Made by a program: the position numbers and the translations under genes. DNA of 64,000 nt from an uncultured Marinobacter sp. (lineage in GTDB: Bacteria > Pseudomonadota > Gammaproteobacteria > Pseudomonadales > Oleiphilaceae): positions 248,001-312,000 of the forward strand of contig NZ_CAMYMK010000008.1 of the NCBI RefSeq assembly GCF_947259545.1. The letters run 5' to 3'. A model generated the notes under the pieces. That model made no database searches. It was given only the letters and a program-made list of their open reading frames with translations, and had not been told where the DNA came from. Shown here one piece after another: positions 8,517 through 16,778 of the stretch; the first letter of the stretch is position 1, and the number at the start of each line of letters is the position of its first letter.

Positions 8517-9659
8517 TTACTCAAGGGGCACCAACCGGTATACCTTGCCATCGGTAGAGTCGGTCAGTAACCATAGTACGCCGTCGGGCCCCATGCGCAC
8601 ATCACGGATTCGCTCGCCGAGGTCCTCCAGCAGATCTTCTTCCTCTTTCACTGTCTCATTTTCCATACTCAGGCGTACCAGTTTCCGCATCTTGAGGGCG
8701 CCGACAAACAGGTCACCTTTCCACTCGGGGAATCGGTCTCCGGTATAGAACGCCATGCCGGACGGGGCGATGGACGGATCCCAATAATGCAGGGGATCAG
8801 TAACGCCTTCCATGGTGGTTTTGTCAGAGATGATTGCGCCCGAGTAACCGATGCCGTAAGTCACTTTCGGCCATCCATAATTGTTGCCCGCCCGGATGAT
8901 ATTGATTTCGTCACCTCCACGGGGGCCGTGTTCGTGGCTCCAGATTTCACCGGTAGTGGGGTGGATCGTCATACCCTGGATATTGCGGTTGCCGTAAGTA
9001 TAGAGGGTGTCGTTGCCGGAGGAGTCGTCAATAAATGGATTGCCCGGTGCCGGATCGCCATTGGTGGTCAGGCGATGGACGCCGCCTGCGTCGTCACTCG
9101 TGTCCTGGGCGCGGTCCTTTCTACCTCGGTCGCCAACAGCAATGTACAGGTTGCCATCACGGTCGAACGCCATGCGGCCGGCAAAGTGGTGACTGGCAGT
9201 GCCTCGTGGCAGAGCTTCAAAGATAACCTCGACATCGGACAGGGCGTTGCCATCCAGAGTGGCCCGCGCCACTCGCGTGGTCATGCCTTTGCGGCTGATC
9301 TTGTGGGAGTAGCTGAGAAACAATGTCTGGTTGGTTTCAAAATCAGGGTGGAGAATGATGTCCAGTAGTCCGCCCTGGCCAGACACCACAAGCTCTGGTA
9401 GCCCCTGTATGGGCTGGCTTTGAAGTTCTCCGTCCTCAATACGGCGCAATCTGCCCTCACGTTCAGTCACCAGCTGGGAGCCATCCGGAAGAAACGCAAT
9501 ACTCCAGGGGTGTGCCAGTCCGGTCGCAATGGTCTCCAGCCTGAAATTGGCGTTGTTTGATGTAAACGTGTGGCCATCTGCTACTGCTATTTGGGCCAAA
9601 CATCCGAGTGCCGTTGCCGTCAGTGTGAATGCGGCTGCCATCCTGATAATTCCCACCAT
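8517..9659 (-). CDS. PQQ-dependent aldose sugar dehydrogenase, YliI type
   Basis: A 380-residue secreted six-bladed beta-propeller of the soluble glucose/aldose dehydrogenase family. A signal peptide occupies about residues 1-27 (ending AVADG). Family landmarks are the catalytic-His region LAHPWSIAFLPDG, GGLLDIILHPDF, HFAGRMAFDRDGNLY, YGNRNIQG and WSHEHGPRGGDE. These proteins oxidise aldose sugars in the periplasm with pyrroloquinoline quinone. No PQQ synthesis genes lie nearby, so the cofactor must come from elsewhere in the genome or the environment. It is monocistronic, with its promoter in the region shared with the TonB receptor. Confidence 0.88.
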   Translation of the reverse strand: MVGIIRMAAAFTLTATALGCLAQIAVADGHTFTSNNANFRLETIATGLAHPWSIAFLPDGSQLVTEREGRLRRIEDGELQSQPIQGLPELVVSGQGGLLDIILHPDFETNQTLFLSYSHKISRKGMTTRVARATLDGNALSDVEVIFEALPRGTASHHFAGRMAFDRDGNLYIAVGDRGRKDRAQDTSDDAGGVHRLTTNGDPAPGNPFIDDSSGNDTLYTYGNRNIQGMTIHPTTGEIWSHEHGPRGGDEINIIRAGNNYGWPKVTYGIGYSGAIISDKTTMEGVTDPLHYWDPSIAPSGMAFYTGDRFPEWKGDLFVGALKMRKLVRLSMENETVKEEEDLLEDLGERIRDVRMGPDGVLWLLTDSTDGKVYRLVPLE

Positions 9660-9779
9660 GACGCTCTCCTCTGTAAGTTACCGGGCGTCCCGGTTTTCAG
9701 AATAGCACTGTCAGACCAGCGTGCGAGTGATCCAATTCTGTTTATTTCTGTGTGTTAATTATTATTTGCTGTTTTAAAT

Positions 9780-9798
9780 CAGAATGATTCGCATTAAG
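9780..9798 (+). promoter_or_regulatory. Fur-like box upstream of the TonB receptor
   Basis: CAGAATGATTCGCATTAAG matches the 19-base Fur consensus GATAATGATAATCATTATC at 12 positions by hand count. It lies 43 bases before the receptor start. Its ATTCGCATT core recurs in the box upstream of fhuC. This position argues that an ATG at 9784 is not the true start. Confidence 0.55.
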
Positions 9799-9840
9799 AT
9801 AGCGTCCGTTTTTCATCATTATGAAGCCAGGAGAGAAGTC

Positions 9841-12018
9841 ATGCCGCAGTCCCCAACCAACGGCTTTCGCCGCAAAGCACTGGCCAGTGCCATTCTCTGG
9901 GCCAGCTTGCCCGGTTTTGCCGTCGCGCAGGAGCAGGAAACCACCACGTTGGATGCCATTCAGGTGTCCGCGGACAGGGGGGTAGAGTCTTCCGAGTCCA
10001 CCGGTAGCTACAAAGCCGGTACAACCAGTACTGCAATGAAAATGGATCTGTCCCATAGGGAAAACCCGCAGTCGGTGACGGTGATTACCCGCGAGCAGAT
10101 GGATGATTTTGGTCAGGATGACGTGAACGACGTGCTTGAAGGCGCGACAGGGGTGACTGTCGAGTCGGTGGAAACGGACCGCACCTACTACACCGCTCGT
10201 GGTTTTGATATCAACAACTTTCAGTACGATGGCGTGGGCATGCCAGCGGTTTATGGCAACGTCCAGGGCGATCTGGATACCGCTTTTTATGATCGGATTG
10301 AAGTGCTCCGCGGCGCCAACGGTCTGATGACCGGTTCTGGCAATCCTTCGGCTACGATCAACTTTATCCGCAAGCGCCCGACTGCAGACACACAGGCCTC
10401 CGTGGCCGTGACGGGTGGCTCATGGGATAACCGTCGCATCGTCGGCGACCTGTCCGGCTCTGTGTCTGATTCTGGCAAGGTACGCGGCCGTGTGGTTGCC
10501 GGGTATCAGGATCGGAATTCTTACCTCGATCGCTACAGCAACGAGAAACAGATGTTCTATGGCGTGGTGGAAGCCGATGTCACCGATACCACACTGTTGA
10601 CTCTGGGGCATGCCACACAATCGTCTGATACCGACAGCCCGCTCTGGGGCGCGCTGCCGCTGTTTTACAGCGACGGTTCGGCAACGGACTTCAAGCGTTC
10701 CACCAGCACAGCCTCTGACTGGTCTTTCTGGGATAACACCAACCACAACAGCTTCGTTGAGCTGCAACAGCAGCTGAGCGGCGGCTGGCAAGCCAGGGGC
10801 TCTGTGCTGCGCCTTGAGAAGGACAGCGAGTCGGAGCTGTTCTATCAGTTTGGTACCCCTGACCGGGAAACGGGTGAAGGTTTGATGGCTTATGCCAGCC
10901 AATATGATCGGAACGTGGAGCAGCTGGTAGTGGATACTTATGCCACCGGGCCGTTCCAGCTGGCTGATCGCACCCATGAACTCGTATTGGGAGCGACCTG
11001 GTCACGCTCGGAGACTGTTGATGAATCCCGCTTCGGCCGGGGCATCGGCGACCCGCTTCCGCCACTGGAAGAGTGGGACGGCAACTATGCCAAGCCGGTG
11101 TTCGATGCTGGCGTGAGTGGGTCTGACTGGACCGATAAGGAAGTCAGCACTTACCTGGCTTCCCGTTGGTCGCTCACGGACCAGCTGACTGCCATCACCG
11201 GTGTGCGACTGACCTGGTTGGATTCCGAGGGGACCAGTTATGGTAACAGTAAGGAAACCAGCTACGACGCGATTGATACCCCCTACGCCGGGCTGATTTA
11301 CGATCTGAACCGCAATCATTCCGTATATGCCAGCTACACTGAAATCTTCACTCCACAAACGGAAGTGGACATCAACCGGGATCGTCTGGACCCGATTGAG
11401 GGTGTGAACTACGAGCTGGGACTGAAGAGCGAGTTCCTTGATGATCGTGTGAACACAACTCTGGCCGTTTTCCGGACCAAGCAGGAAAACCTGGCCGAGG
11501 CCGCCGGTACCTTTGAGAATGGTGTTGATACGTTCCATCGTGGCGTAGATGGTGTCACCAGTGAGGGTGTTGAGCTGGAGTTTGTCGGTGATGTGACTGA
11601 CCGTATCCAGGTGTTTGCCGGGTATGCCTGGATCAACATCGAAGATGCGGACGGAAACTCGACACGGGAATTTATTCCGGAGCATCTGGCTCAACTGCGC
11701 GGCACCTGGCAAGTGCCCGGTGTGAATGGACTCGAACTGGGGAGTCAGGTGCGCTGGCAGTCAGGCATCAGTCAGGACCAGGGTCTTGCCACAGTTGGTC
11801 CCAATGCGGGTTCAGCGATTGTCACCGAACAGAGCAGCTACGCGGTTGTGGATCTGATGGCAAGCTATGACTTCGCCCGTAACTGGAACGCAACTCTGAA
11901 TGTGAACAATGTCACTGACGAGAAGTACATCGAGAGCCTGAAGAAGTTTGGCACTTCGGCCCAGGGCTTCTATGGAGCACCGGCCAATGCCAACCTGACG
12001 GTAGCCTGGACGTACTGA
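9841..12018 (+). CDS. TonB-dependent siderophore receptor
   Basis: A 725-residue outer-membrane receptor. The signal peptide ends in AVAQEQ (about residue 29). The plug follows, with a TonB-box-like TTLDAIQVSA, NPQSVTVITREQM, the LEGATGVTV strand and an EVLRGANGLMTGSGNPSATI loop common to FhuE/FoxA-type ferric-hydroxamate receptors. The rest is a 22-strand barrel ending in an aromatic strand (NLTVAWTY). No N-terminal secretin-like signalling domain is present, so it does not signal to an anti-sigma factor. AGGAGAG precedes the chosen ATG. It sits across a terminator from fhuF/B/D/C, which suggests one uptake route. Confidence 0.92.
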   Translation: MPQSPTNGFRRKALASAILWASLPGFAVAQEQETTTLDAIQVSADRGVESSESTGSYKAGTTSTAMKMDLSHRENPQSVTVITREQMDDFGQDDVNDVLEGATGVTVESVETDRTYYTARGFDINNFQYDGVGMPAVYGNVQGDLDTAFYDRIEVLRGANGLMTGSGNPSATINFIRKRPTADTQASVAVTGGSWDNRRIVGDLSGSVSDSGKVRGRVVAGYQDRNSYLDRYSNEKQMFYGVVEADVTDTTLLTLGHATQSSDTDSPLWGALPLFYSDGSATDFKRSTSTASDWSFWDNTNHNSFVELQQQLSGGWQARGSVLRLEKDSESELFYQFGTPDRETGEGLMAYASQYDRNVEQLVVDTYATGPFQLADRTHELVLGATWSRSETVDESRFGRGIGDPLPPLEEWDGNYAKPVFDAGVSGSDWTDKEVSTYLASRWSLTDQLTAITGVRLTWLDSEGTSYGNSKETSYDAIDTPYAGLIYDLNRNHSVYASYTEIFTPQTEVDINRDRLDPIEGVNYELGLKSEFLDDRVNTTLAVFRTKQENLAEAAGTFENGVDTFHRGVDGVTSEGVELEFVGDVTDRIQVFAGYAWINIEDADGNSTREFIPEHLAQLRGTWQVPGVNGLELGSQVRWQSGISQDQGLATVGPNAGSAIVTEQSSYAVVDLMASYDFARNWNATLNVNNVTDEKYIESLKKFGTSAQGFYGAPANANLTVAWTY

Positions 12019-12023
12019 TAGGG

Positions 12024-12055
12024 TGCCGGAGCAGGGGTGTTTTCCTGCTCCGGCA
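12024..12055 (+). terminator. strong hairpin after the TonB receptor gene
   Basis: A perfect 12-bp stem (TGCCGGAGCAGG and its complement) with an eight-base loop, GGTGTTTT, begins five bases after the receptor's stop codon. The T-run after it is poor (TTGATT), so it may be a partial intrinsic terminator or an mRNA 3'-end stabiliser. Confidence 0.7.
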
Positions 12056-12120
12056 TTGATTCAACCACGGTAAAACCGGTTATACACAGTTCTGATCAGA
12101 TGCTGAGGGGAGGGCAGGGA

Positions 12121-12231
12121 ATGACACCCGAGCAGGAAATGATTGAAGGATTAAAAATAGCCGCGAGTTCCGGGCTGCTTATAGGCCTGGCTGCCATTGG
12201 CCTGGTGTTGAGTTCGGCTTTTGGTGGCTGA
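12121..12231 (+). CDS. small single-pass membrane protein, hypothetical
   Basis: A 36-residue ORF with an excellent ribosome site (GGGGAGGG, six bases before ATG). It begins MTPEQEMIEGLKIA, an acidic amphipathic head, then one hydrophobic segment rich in Gly, Leu and Ala (about residues 15-33). It could be a small inner-membrane protein. Its 3' part runs antisense over the last 53 bases of fhuF. I do not recognise a family. The strong ribosome site and membrane segment favour a real gene, but its length makes chance possible. Confidence 0.45.
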   Translation: MTPEQEMIEGLKIAASSGLLIGLAAIGLVLSSAFGG

Positions 12232-12994
12232 GCGTTGCCATACGTTCCTTTCGATAGATACCGCACGTTCCGCAATATCCCCCTTCCGGTAACAGATACT
12301 TCAGGCAACATCCTTTGCGCTGAGGAATTGCGCATGATTGACCGCTGAACTCGGCGGGTATCCAGTCAATAAAGCGGTTGGCATCGCACTCAAACTGTTT
12401 CAGCCATGCCTGTGCAAGCTGACATACGGCGGATGGCGTCCCTCGATTCCAGACCACGGAAAAAGGGGACCCCAGCCCCAGACCTATACTGCTCCAGTAA
12501 GCGCCCGGACTGACGCCGAGTGCCTGTCGAAAGACCGGGTACCAGGCATTCACCTGTGCCTCCATACCACTGACAAATTCACAAACGTCCACAGGGGCTG
12601 CAGTGGTCGCCTGGAACCAGCGTGGTGACGTCTGTTCCCCGGGGCGCAACGCACTCAGGAAGATCCTTTCGGGATCCGGCAGGGGCGCTTTCCCGTGCAG
12701 GAATAACCGTAAAGTCAGTGGTGCAATGATGTTCAGGGCAAGATCCTGCTGCAGCACCGATAACCGCGCGGTGACCGCGCGGTTATCCCGTGCATCGGGA
12801 TAGTCAGTGCGAACCTGTTGACGTAATAGTTCTGGTTCCCGGAGGCCTTGTGCCAGTGAGAACAAGGCGGGTCGGTTGATATCCTCGGGCTGCAGGGCGC
12901 CGGCCAGCTCAGCATCCCGGTCCAGTCCGGCTCCGGCGAGCAGTTGACGGTAATGCTCCGGCCACTGCCGGAGTTCCGGTTCAGGCGCGTCCAT
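12179..12994 (-). CDS. fhuF: siderophore ferric-iron reductase, FhuF type
   Basis: A 271-residue protein whose C-terminus carries the unusual FhuF [2Fe-2S] ligand pattern: two adjacent Cys, ten residues, then Cys-x-x-Cys (GCC ... YCGTC, about residues 230-245). FhuF reduces iron in ferric hydroxamates in the cytoplasm so the metal is released. The N-terminal two thirds match the helical IucA/FhuF-like reductase region. Its ATG overlaps the end of fhuB by 14 bases, so it is the last gene of the fhuC-D-B-F transcript. About 20 residues extend past the cluster, overlapping a small opposing ORF. Confidence 0.9.
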   Translation of the reverse strand: MDAPEPELRQWPEHYRQLLAGAGLDRDAELAGALQPEDINRPALFSLAQGLREPELLRQQVRTDYPDARDNRAVTARLSVLQQDLALNIIAPLTLRLFLHGKAPLPDPERIFLSALRPGEQTSPRWFQATTAAPVDVCEFVSGMEAQVNAWYPVFRQALGVSPGAYWSSIGLGLGSPFSVVWNRGTPSAVCQLAQAWLKQFECDANRFIDWIPAEFSGQSCAIPQRKGCCLKYLLPEGGYCGTCGIYRKERMATLSHQKPNSTPGQWQPGL

Positions 12995-15011
12995 GACGGC
13001 TCAGCCCCCACAGGAAGTAGACACCGCCGACCAGCGCTGCGAGTAACCCGGCTGGCAGTTGCCCCGGGTAAACCACAATGCGGGAAAGGTAATCGGCAGC
13101 GGCCAGCAGAAGTCCGCCGACCAGGGCCGCCACAATCATCTGGCGACCAACTGTCTGCTGACCGAGCACGCGGGCAAGATGAGGTGCAATCAGACCCACA
13201 AAACTCAGCGGGCCGATCACCACCGTAGCGGACGCGGTTAATACGGCAGCAACCAGCAGAAGTAGTAAGCGAGCCTTGGCAACTGGCAATCCTAATGCCG
13301 ATGCGGACGTGTCACCAAGAGGCAGAAGTGTCAGCGGACGCACCACCAGGCACAGCAGCCCGCAAATCAGAATAATGAATGCCATCAGGCCGAAGGCTTC
13401 GTTCTCGGAAATCAGCCAGGTGGAACCGTACATCCAGTTCAGGAGTTGAGATGCCACGGTGCCGCCAGAGGCCATGACCAGCCGTAGGCCTGCATCCATG
13501 AATACATAAAGCGCCAGGCCACCGAGCAGGAGCTGGTTGCCGGCAAAACGGTGCTTTCGTGCCAGCAGGATGAGTAAGCCGAGTGCCGCTGCGGCGCCGA
13601 GGGTAGCGGCGCCAAGCTGCCCGACACGTCCGACTTCCAGGCCGGATAACACAATCATCACCATAACCAGGGCTGCGCCACCACTGATGCCCAGCATCTC
13701 CGGACTGCCCATGGGGTTGCCGGTCATGCGTTGAATCAGTGTGCCGGCCAGTCCCAGGGCGACCCCGGCAAGGGTCGCTGCCAGCAGTCTCGGACCGCGC
13801 CAGACCCAGGCTTCGTGCCACTGGAAGATGGGCGTCCAGTTCCAGTCATTCAGTCCCGGAGACCAGCCCATGGAGATCACGATGGTGATCAATAGCAGGG
13901 TGACAATGACGCCACTGATTATGGCCGGTGAACGTCGTTTGGGCTGAAAGCCGGCCGGGCTGGATTCCTGGCCGGGCATATGATGGGTGTTCCTGAAGCC
14001 TTGCAGGGCCAACAGGATGACGGGGCCGCCGATCAGCGCTGTGGTGGTTCCCGTCGGGACCAGGGAGCCGTCACCCCATGTCGAAGCCCAGTGCGCGAGG
14101 GTATCCGCCAACAGTAGCAGGCCGCCCCCCATCAGCGTGCTCCAAAGCAAACGGCTGCCCAGGGTGCGCGCACCCAGGAGTCTGGCCAGGACCGGCGCCG
14201 CGAGCCCGACAAAAGCCACAACCCCGACCCGGCTGACCACGGTAGTACTCATCAATACCACCAGTAACAATGCCAACACACGGATCAGCCCCACACGGGC
14301 TCCCAGTGAGCTGGCGGATGCCTGTCCAAGCTGGAGCAATTGCAACGGCCGCATCAGCAGCAGCATCAGGATTGCGAGCACCAGGACCCGGGGCCAGAGA
14401 TCCATAAACGGACCCCAGTTATTCTGTACCAGGGAGCCGGCCCCCCAGATGTACAGGTTGCCGAGCCATTCGCCCTTAAGCAGCAAGAAGGCCATGTTCA
14501 TGGCGCCCAGGAAAAAGGTAATCACCAACCCCGCGAGAATGACCGTCACCGGTGAAAAGCCCAGGCGCCAGGTCAGTGCAATCACCAGTCCGATGGCCAG
14601 TAAACCGCCCCCGATGGCGGCGAGATCCGGGCTGAACGCGAGCAGACCCGGTGCGAAAAGCGTGGCCACTGTAACGCCAAACTGACCACCGGCTTCGACA
14701 CCGAGCGTGGTAGGGGACGCCAGCGGGTTGCCAAGGATCTGCTGGGTAACGGCCCCCGCCAACCCCAGCCCACAGCCAATCAGCATGGCAATGGATACGC
14801 GGGGGGCCCAGCTGTAATGGGCCAGCACCGATGCGTACTGATCGGGGTTGAATGTCCAGAATGCGGAAAGTATTGCGATAGGGTCCAACTGATTCAGCCA
14901 GGGCGTGGCGCTGGCGAAGAGCGCGCCGAGCCAGAGAATAACCGCTGCTATTGGCAGGGTGGGCGGAATGGTTGGGCGGGACAAAGGCAGGGTGGAGGTG
15001 TCAGCGTACAT
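12981..15011 (-). CDS. fhuB: fused double-length FecCD-family siderophore permease
   Basis: A 676-residue inner-membrane permease made of two FecCD-type halves joined in one chain, as in E. coli FhuB. Each half has about ten membrane segments and its own coupling signatures: GNPLASPTTLGVEAGG and GARVG in the first, GNPMGSPEMLGISGG and GLIAPHLAR in the second. A polar linker (about residues 340-365) joins them. It passes ferric hydroxamates from the binding protein to the cytoplasm. The start overlaps the end of fhuD by 11 bases and the end overlaps fhuF, so translation is coupled. Confidence 0.93.
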   Translation of the reverse strand: MYADTSTLPLSRPTIPPTLPIAAVILWLGALFASATPWLNQLDPIAILSAFWTFNPDQYASVLAHYSWAPRVSIAMLIGCGLGLAGAVTQQILGNPLASPTTLGVEAGGQFGVTVATLFAPGLLAFSPDLAAIGGGLLAIGLVIALTWRLGFSPVTVILAGLVITFFLGAMNMAFLLLKGEWLGNLYIWGAGSLVQNNWGPFMDLWPRVLVLAILMLLLMRPLQLLQLGQASASSLGARVGLIRVLALLLVVLMSTTVVSRVGVVAFVGLAAPVLARLLGARTLGSRLLWSTLMGGGLLLLADTLAHWASTWGDGSLVPTGTTTALIGGPVILLALQGFRNTHHMPGQESSPAGFQPKRRSPAIISGVIVTLLLITIVISMGWSPGLNDWNWTPIFQWHEAWVWRGPRLLAATLAGVALGLAGTLIQRMTGNPMGSPEMLGISGGAALVMVMIVLSGLEVGRVGQLGAATLGAAAALGLLILLARKHRFAGNQLLLGGLALYVFMDAGLRLVMASGGTVASQLLNWMYGSTWLISENEAFGLMAFIILICGLLCLVVRPLTLLPLGDTSASALGLPVAKARLLLLLVAAVLTASATVVIGPLSFVGLIAPHLARVLGQQTVGRQMIVAALVGGLLLAAADYLSRIVVYPGQLPAGLLAALVGGVYFLWGLSRHGRA

Positions 15012-15933
15012 TGTCGGAGCCTCCTTCCAGCAGGCTGTCGGTCAGCTTTGTCGCGAGCCGTTTAACCGGAAACACACCACCGAATGGCCAGGTGGCATCA
15101 ATCTGATAGATCTGCTCGCGTTTCACCGGCGGCAGATAGGTCCAGAACGGACTGTCGGCAAGGTTATCGGACAGGCCGGGCAACGTTGGGGAGATCACCA
15201 CTACGCGGCTGTCTTCGTAGGGGGCGATGGCCTCGAGCCCGACCACCGAAAATCCCCAGAAGTTGCCCTGCCGTGACCACGCGTTGGTCAATCCAAGACC
15301 CTCAAGAGCGTGTTGGTAGAGACCGTTCGGTGCATAGATCCGTACATGCCGGTCATCCAGAAAGTTCACCAGGGCCACGGGCCTGTCGGTCAAGCCCGCC
15401 TTTTCCAGGCGCTGGCGCTGGGTGTCGAGTGTTTGCTCTATATCCGCCAGAATCGCTTGAGCGCGCTCCTCGCGATCCAGCATGTCACCCAGTGTCAGTA
15501 GCATCTCCCGGGCCTTGTCGAACGGCTGGTTTCCTTCCCGGTAAGCACTGATCACATAGGTGGGAGCTATTTGTTCCAGCAGCTGTGAGGCCGGCGCCAT
15601 TTCGGAGCTGGTCACAATCAGGTCCGGTTTCAGTTCGGCGATCGCCTCCAGGCTTGGTGCCACCCGGGCGCCGATATCGTAAACGCCGTCCGGGAGAGCC
15701 GGTTCCTTGACCCAGACCGAGTAACCATCCCGATCCGCCACGCCGACAGGCGTAACGCCCAGAAGTAACAGGGTTTCGGTGGCTGCCCAGTTCAGGGTGA
15801 CCACCCGCTCGGGGGGCTCGTCGAGGGTGAGGGTGCCTTGTTCATGTTGCCAGGTACCGGCGCTGACCAGCATGGGTAGCAGGCTGGAAAGCAGGGCCGT
15901 GAACAGGTGTAATAATCGGGGGTTAGTGAACAT
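15001..15933 (-). CDS. fhuD: periplasmic ferric-hydroxamate binding protein
   Basis: A 310-residue class III substrate-binding protein. After a signal peptide (about residues 1-27, LLPMLVSAG) it follows E. coli FhuD closely: WAATETLLLLGV, the YSVWVKEPALPDGVYDIG loop, IAELKPDLIV, the long backbone helix, and NFWGFSVVGLEAI. It delivers hydroxamate siderophores to the fused permease. The start at 15933 is preferred because it begins the signal peptide; an upstream extension runs through fhuC. Its ATG overlaps the last codons of fhuC. Confidence 0.92.
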   Translation of the reverse strand: MFTNPRLLHLFTALLSSLLPMLVSAGTWQHEQGTLTLDEPPERVVTLNWAATETLLLLGVTPVGVADRDGYSVWVKEPALPDGVYDIGARVAPSLEAIAELKPDLIVTSSEMAPASQLLEQIAPTYVISAYREGNQPFDKAREMLLTLGDMLDREERAQAILADIEQTLDTQRQRLEKAGLTDRPVALVNFLDDRHVRIYAPNGLYQHALEGLGLTNAWSRQGNFWGFSVVGLEAIAPYEDSRVVVISPTLPGLSDNLADSPFWTYLPPVKREQIYQIDATWPFGGVFPVKRLATKLTDSLLEGGSDNVR

Positions 15934-16696
15934 AGGAGACCCACTGTCCCGGCGCCCGCTCCATAACACCCATGGGCACACCGTAAATGGTTTCGAGTAT
16001 TCCGGAATCCATAATCTCGCGGGGGCTTCCGTCTGCAACCAGCTGTCCGGTTTTAAGGGCCACCAGACGGTCGCAGAAGCGGGCTGCCAGATCAACGTCG
16101 TGCAGTACCACGACCACGGTTAATTCACGCTCTTCGGCCAGGCGGTGTACCAGGCGCAGCGTCTCTACCTGGTGCTTTACATCCAGGGCGGAGATGGGTT
16201 CGTCCAGTAACAGGCAGCGGGTCTGTTGCGCCAGCAGCATGGCGATCCAGGCGCGTTGGCGCTCGCCTCCCGAGAGGGTATCGACGGAACGATGCTGAAA
16301 GTGACGAAGTCCCGTGTCTTCAATCGCCTGATCAATCAGCTGGTGATCTTCTTCGTTATAGCGCCCCAGGGGCCCTCGCCATGGGTAGCGGCCAAGAGCC
16401 ACCAGTTCGCGTACCGTCAGTCCATCCGTGCCAGGGGGGTGTTGGGGAAGGTAGCCCACGGTGCGGGCAAATTCACGAGCACCGGTACTGTCGAACGAGG
16501 TGCCCAGTACGCTGACCTTACCAGAAGATGGTGACAACTGGCGGGCCAGAACCTTCAGCAGTGTGGACTTGCCTGAGCCGTTGTGTCCGAGCAGGGCAGT
16601 GACTTCGCCTTCGCGAAACTCGAGGTTGATATTGCGCAGTATGCCGGCGTCGCCAATATCTACACCCAGGCTGGATACTTTGAAGAACGCAGACAT
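15923..16696 (-). CDS. fhuC: siderophore ABC transporter ATPase
   Basis: A 257-residue ABC ATPase that powers the FhuB permease. Walker A (GHNGSGKST), Q-loop (YLPQHPPG), signature (LSGGERQRAW), Walker B (CLLLDEP) and H-loop (VVLHDVD) are all intact. The start at 16696 is chosen because GGGAG precedes it and the domain begins at once; a 62-residue in-frame extension upstream crosses the Fur-like box and is not credible. It is the first gene of the fhuC-D-B-F run, 83 bases after the exporter gene on the same strand. Confidence 0.93.
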   Translation of the reverse strand: MSAFFKVSSLGVDIGDAGILRNINLEFREGEVTALLGHNGSGKSTLLKVLARQLSPSSGKVSVLGTSFDSTGAREFARTVGYLPQHPPGTDGLTVRELVALGRYPWRGPLGRYNEEDHQLIDQAIEDTGLRHFQHRSVDTLSGGERQRAWIAMLLAQQTRCLLLDEPISALDVKHQVETLRLVHRLAEERELTVVVVLHDVDLAARFCDRLVALKTGQLVADGSPREIMDSGILETIYGVPMGVMERAPGQWVSYVH

Positions 16697-16746
16697 ACAG
16701 ACTCCCTTCGTTCTTTGAGATGGATTCCGAGGGTCTGCAGAATAAT

Positions 16747-16765
16747 CTAAATGCGAATTACTATC
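16747..16765 (-). promoter_or_regulatory. Fur-like box upstream of fhuC
   Basis: On the minus strand GATAGTAATTCGCATTTAG agrees with the Fur consensus at 11 of 19 positions by hand count and shares ATTCGCATT with the box before the TonB receptor. It lies 51 bases before fhuC, so fhuCDBF probably has its own iron-controlled promoter besides read-through from the exporter gene. Confidence 0.5.
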
Positions 16766-16778
16766 AATATTATGTTGG

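Noticed and set aside
9784..9840. Upstream ATG for the TonB receptor
   Set aside because: It overlaps the Fur-like box and would put 19 residues before a proper signal peptide; ATG 9841 has AGGAGAG.
15934..16095. 54-codon upstream extension of fhuD
   Set aside because: It runs inside fhuC; the signal peptide begins at 15933.
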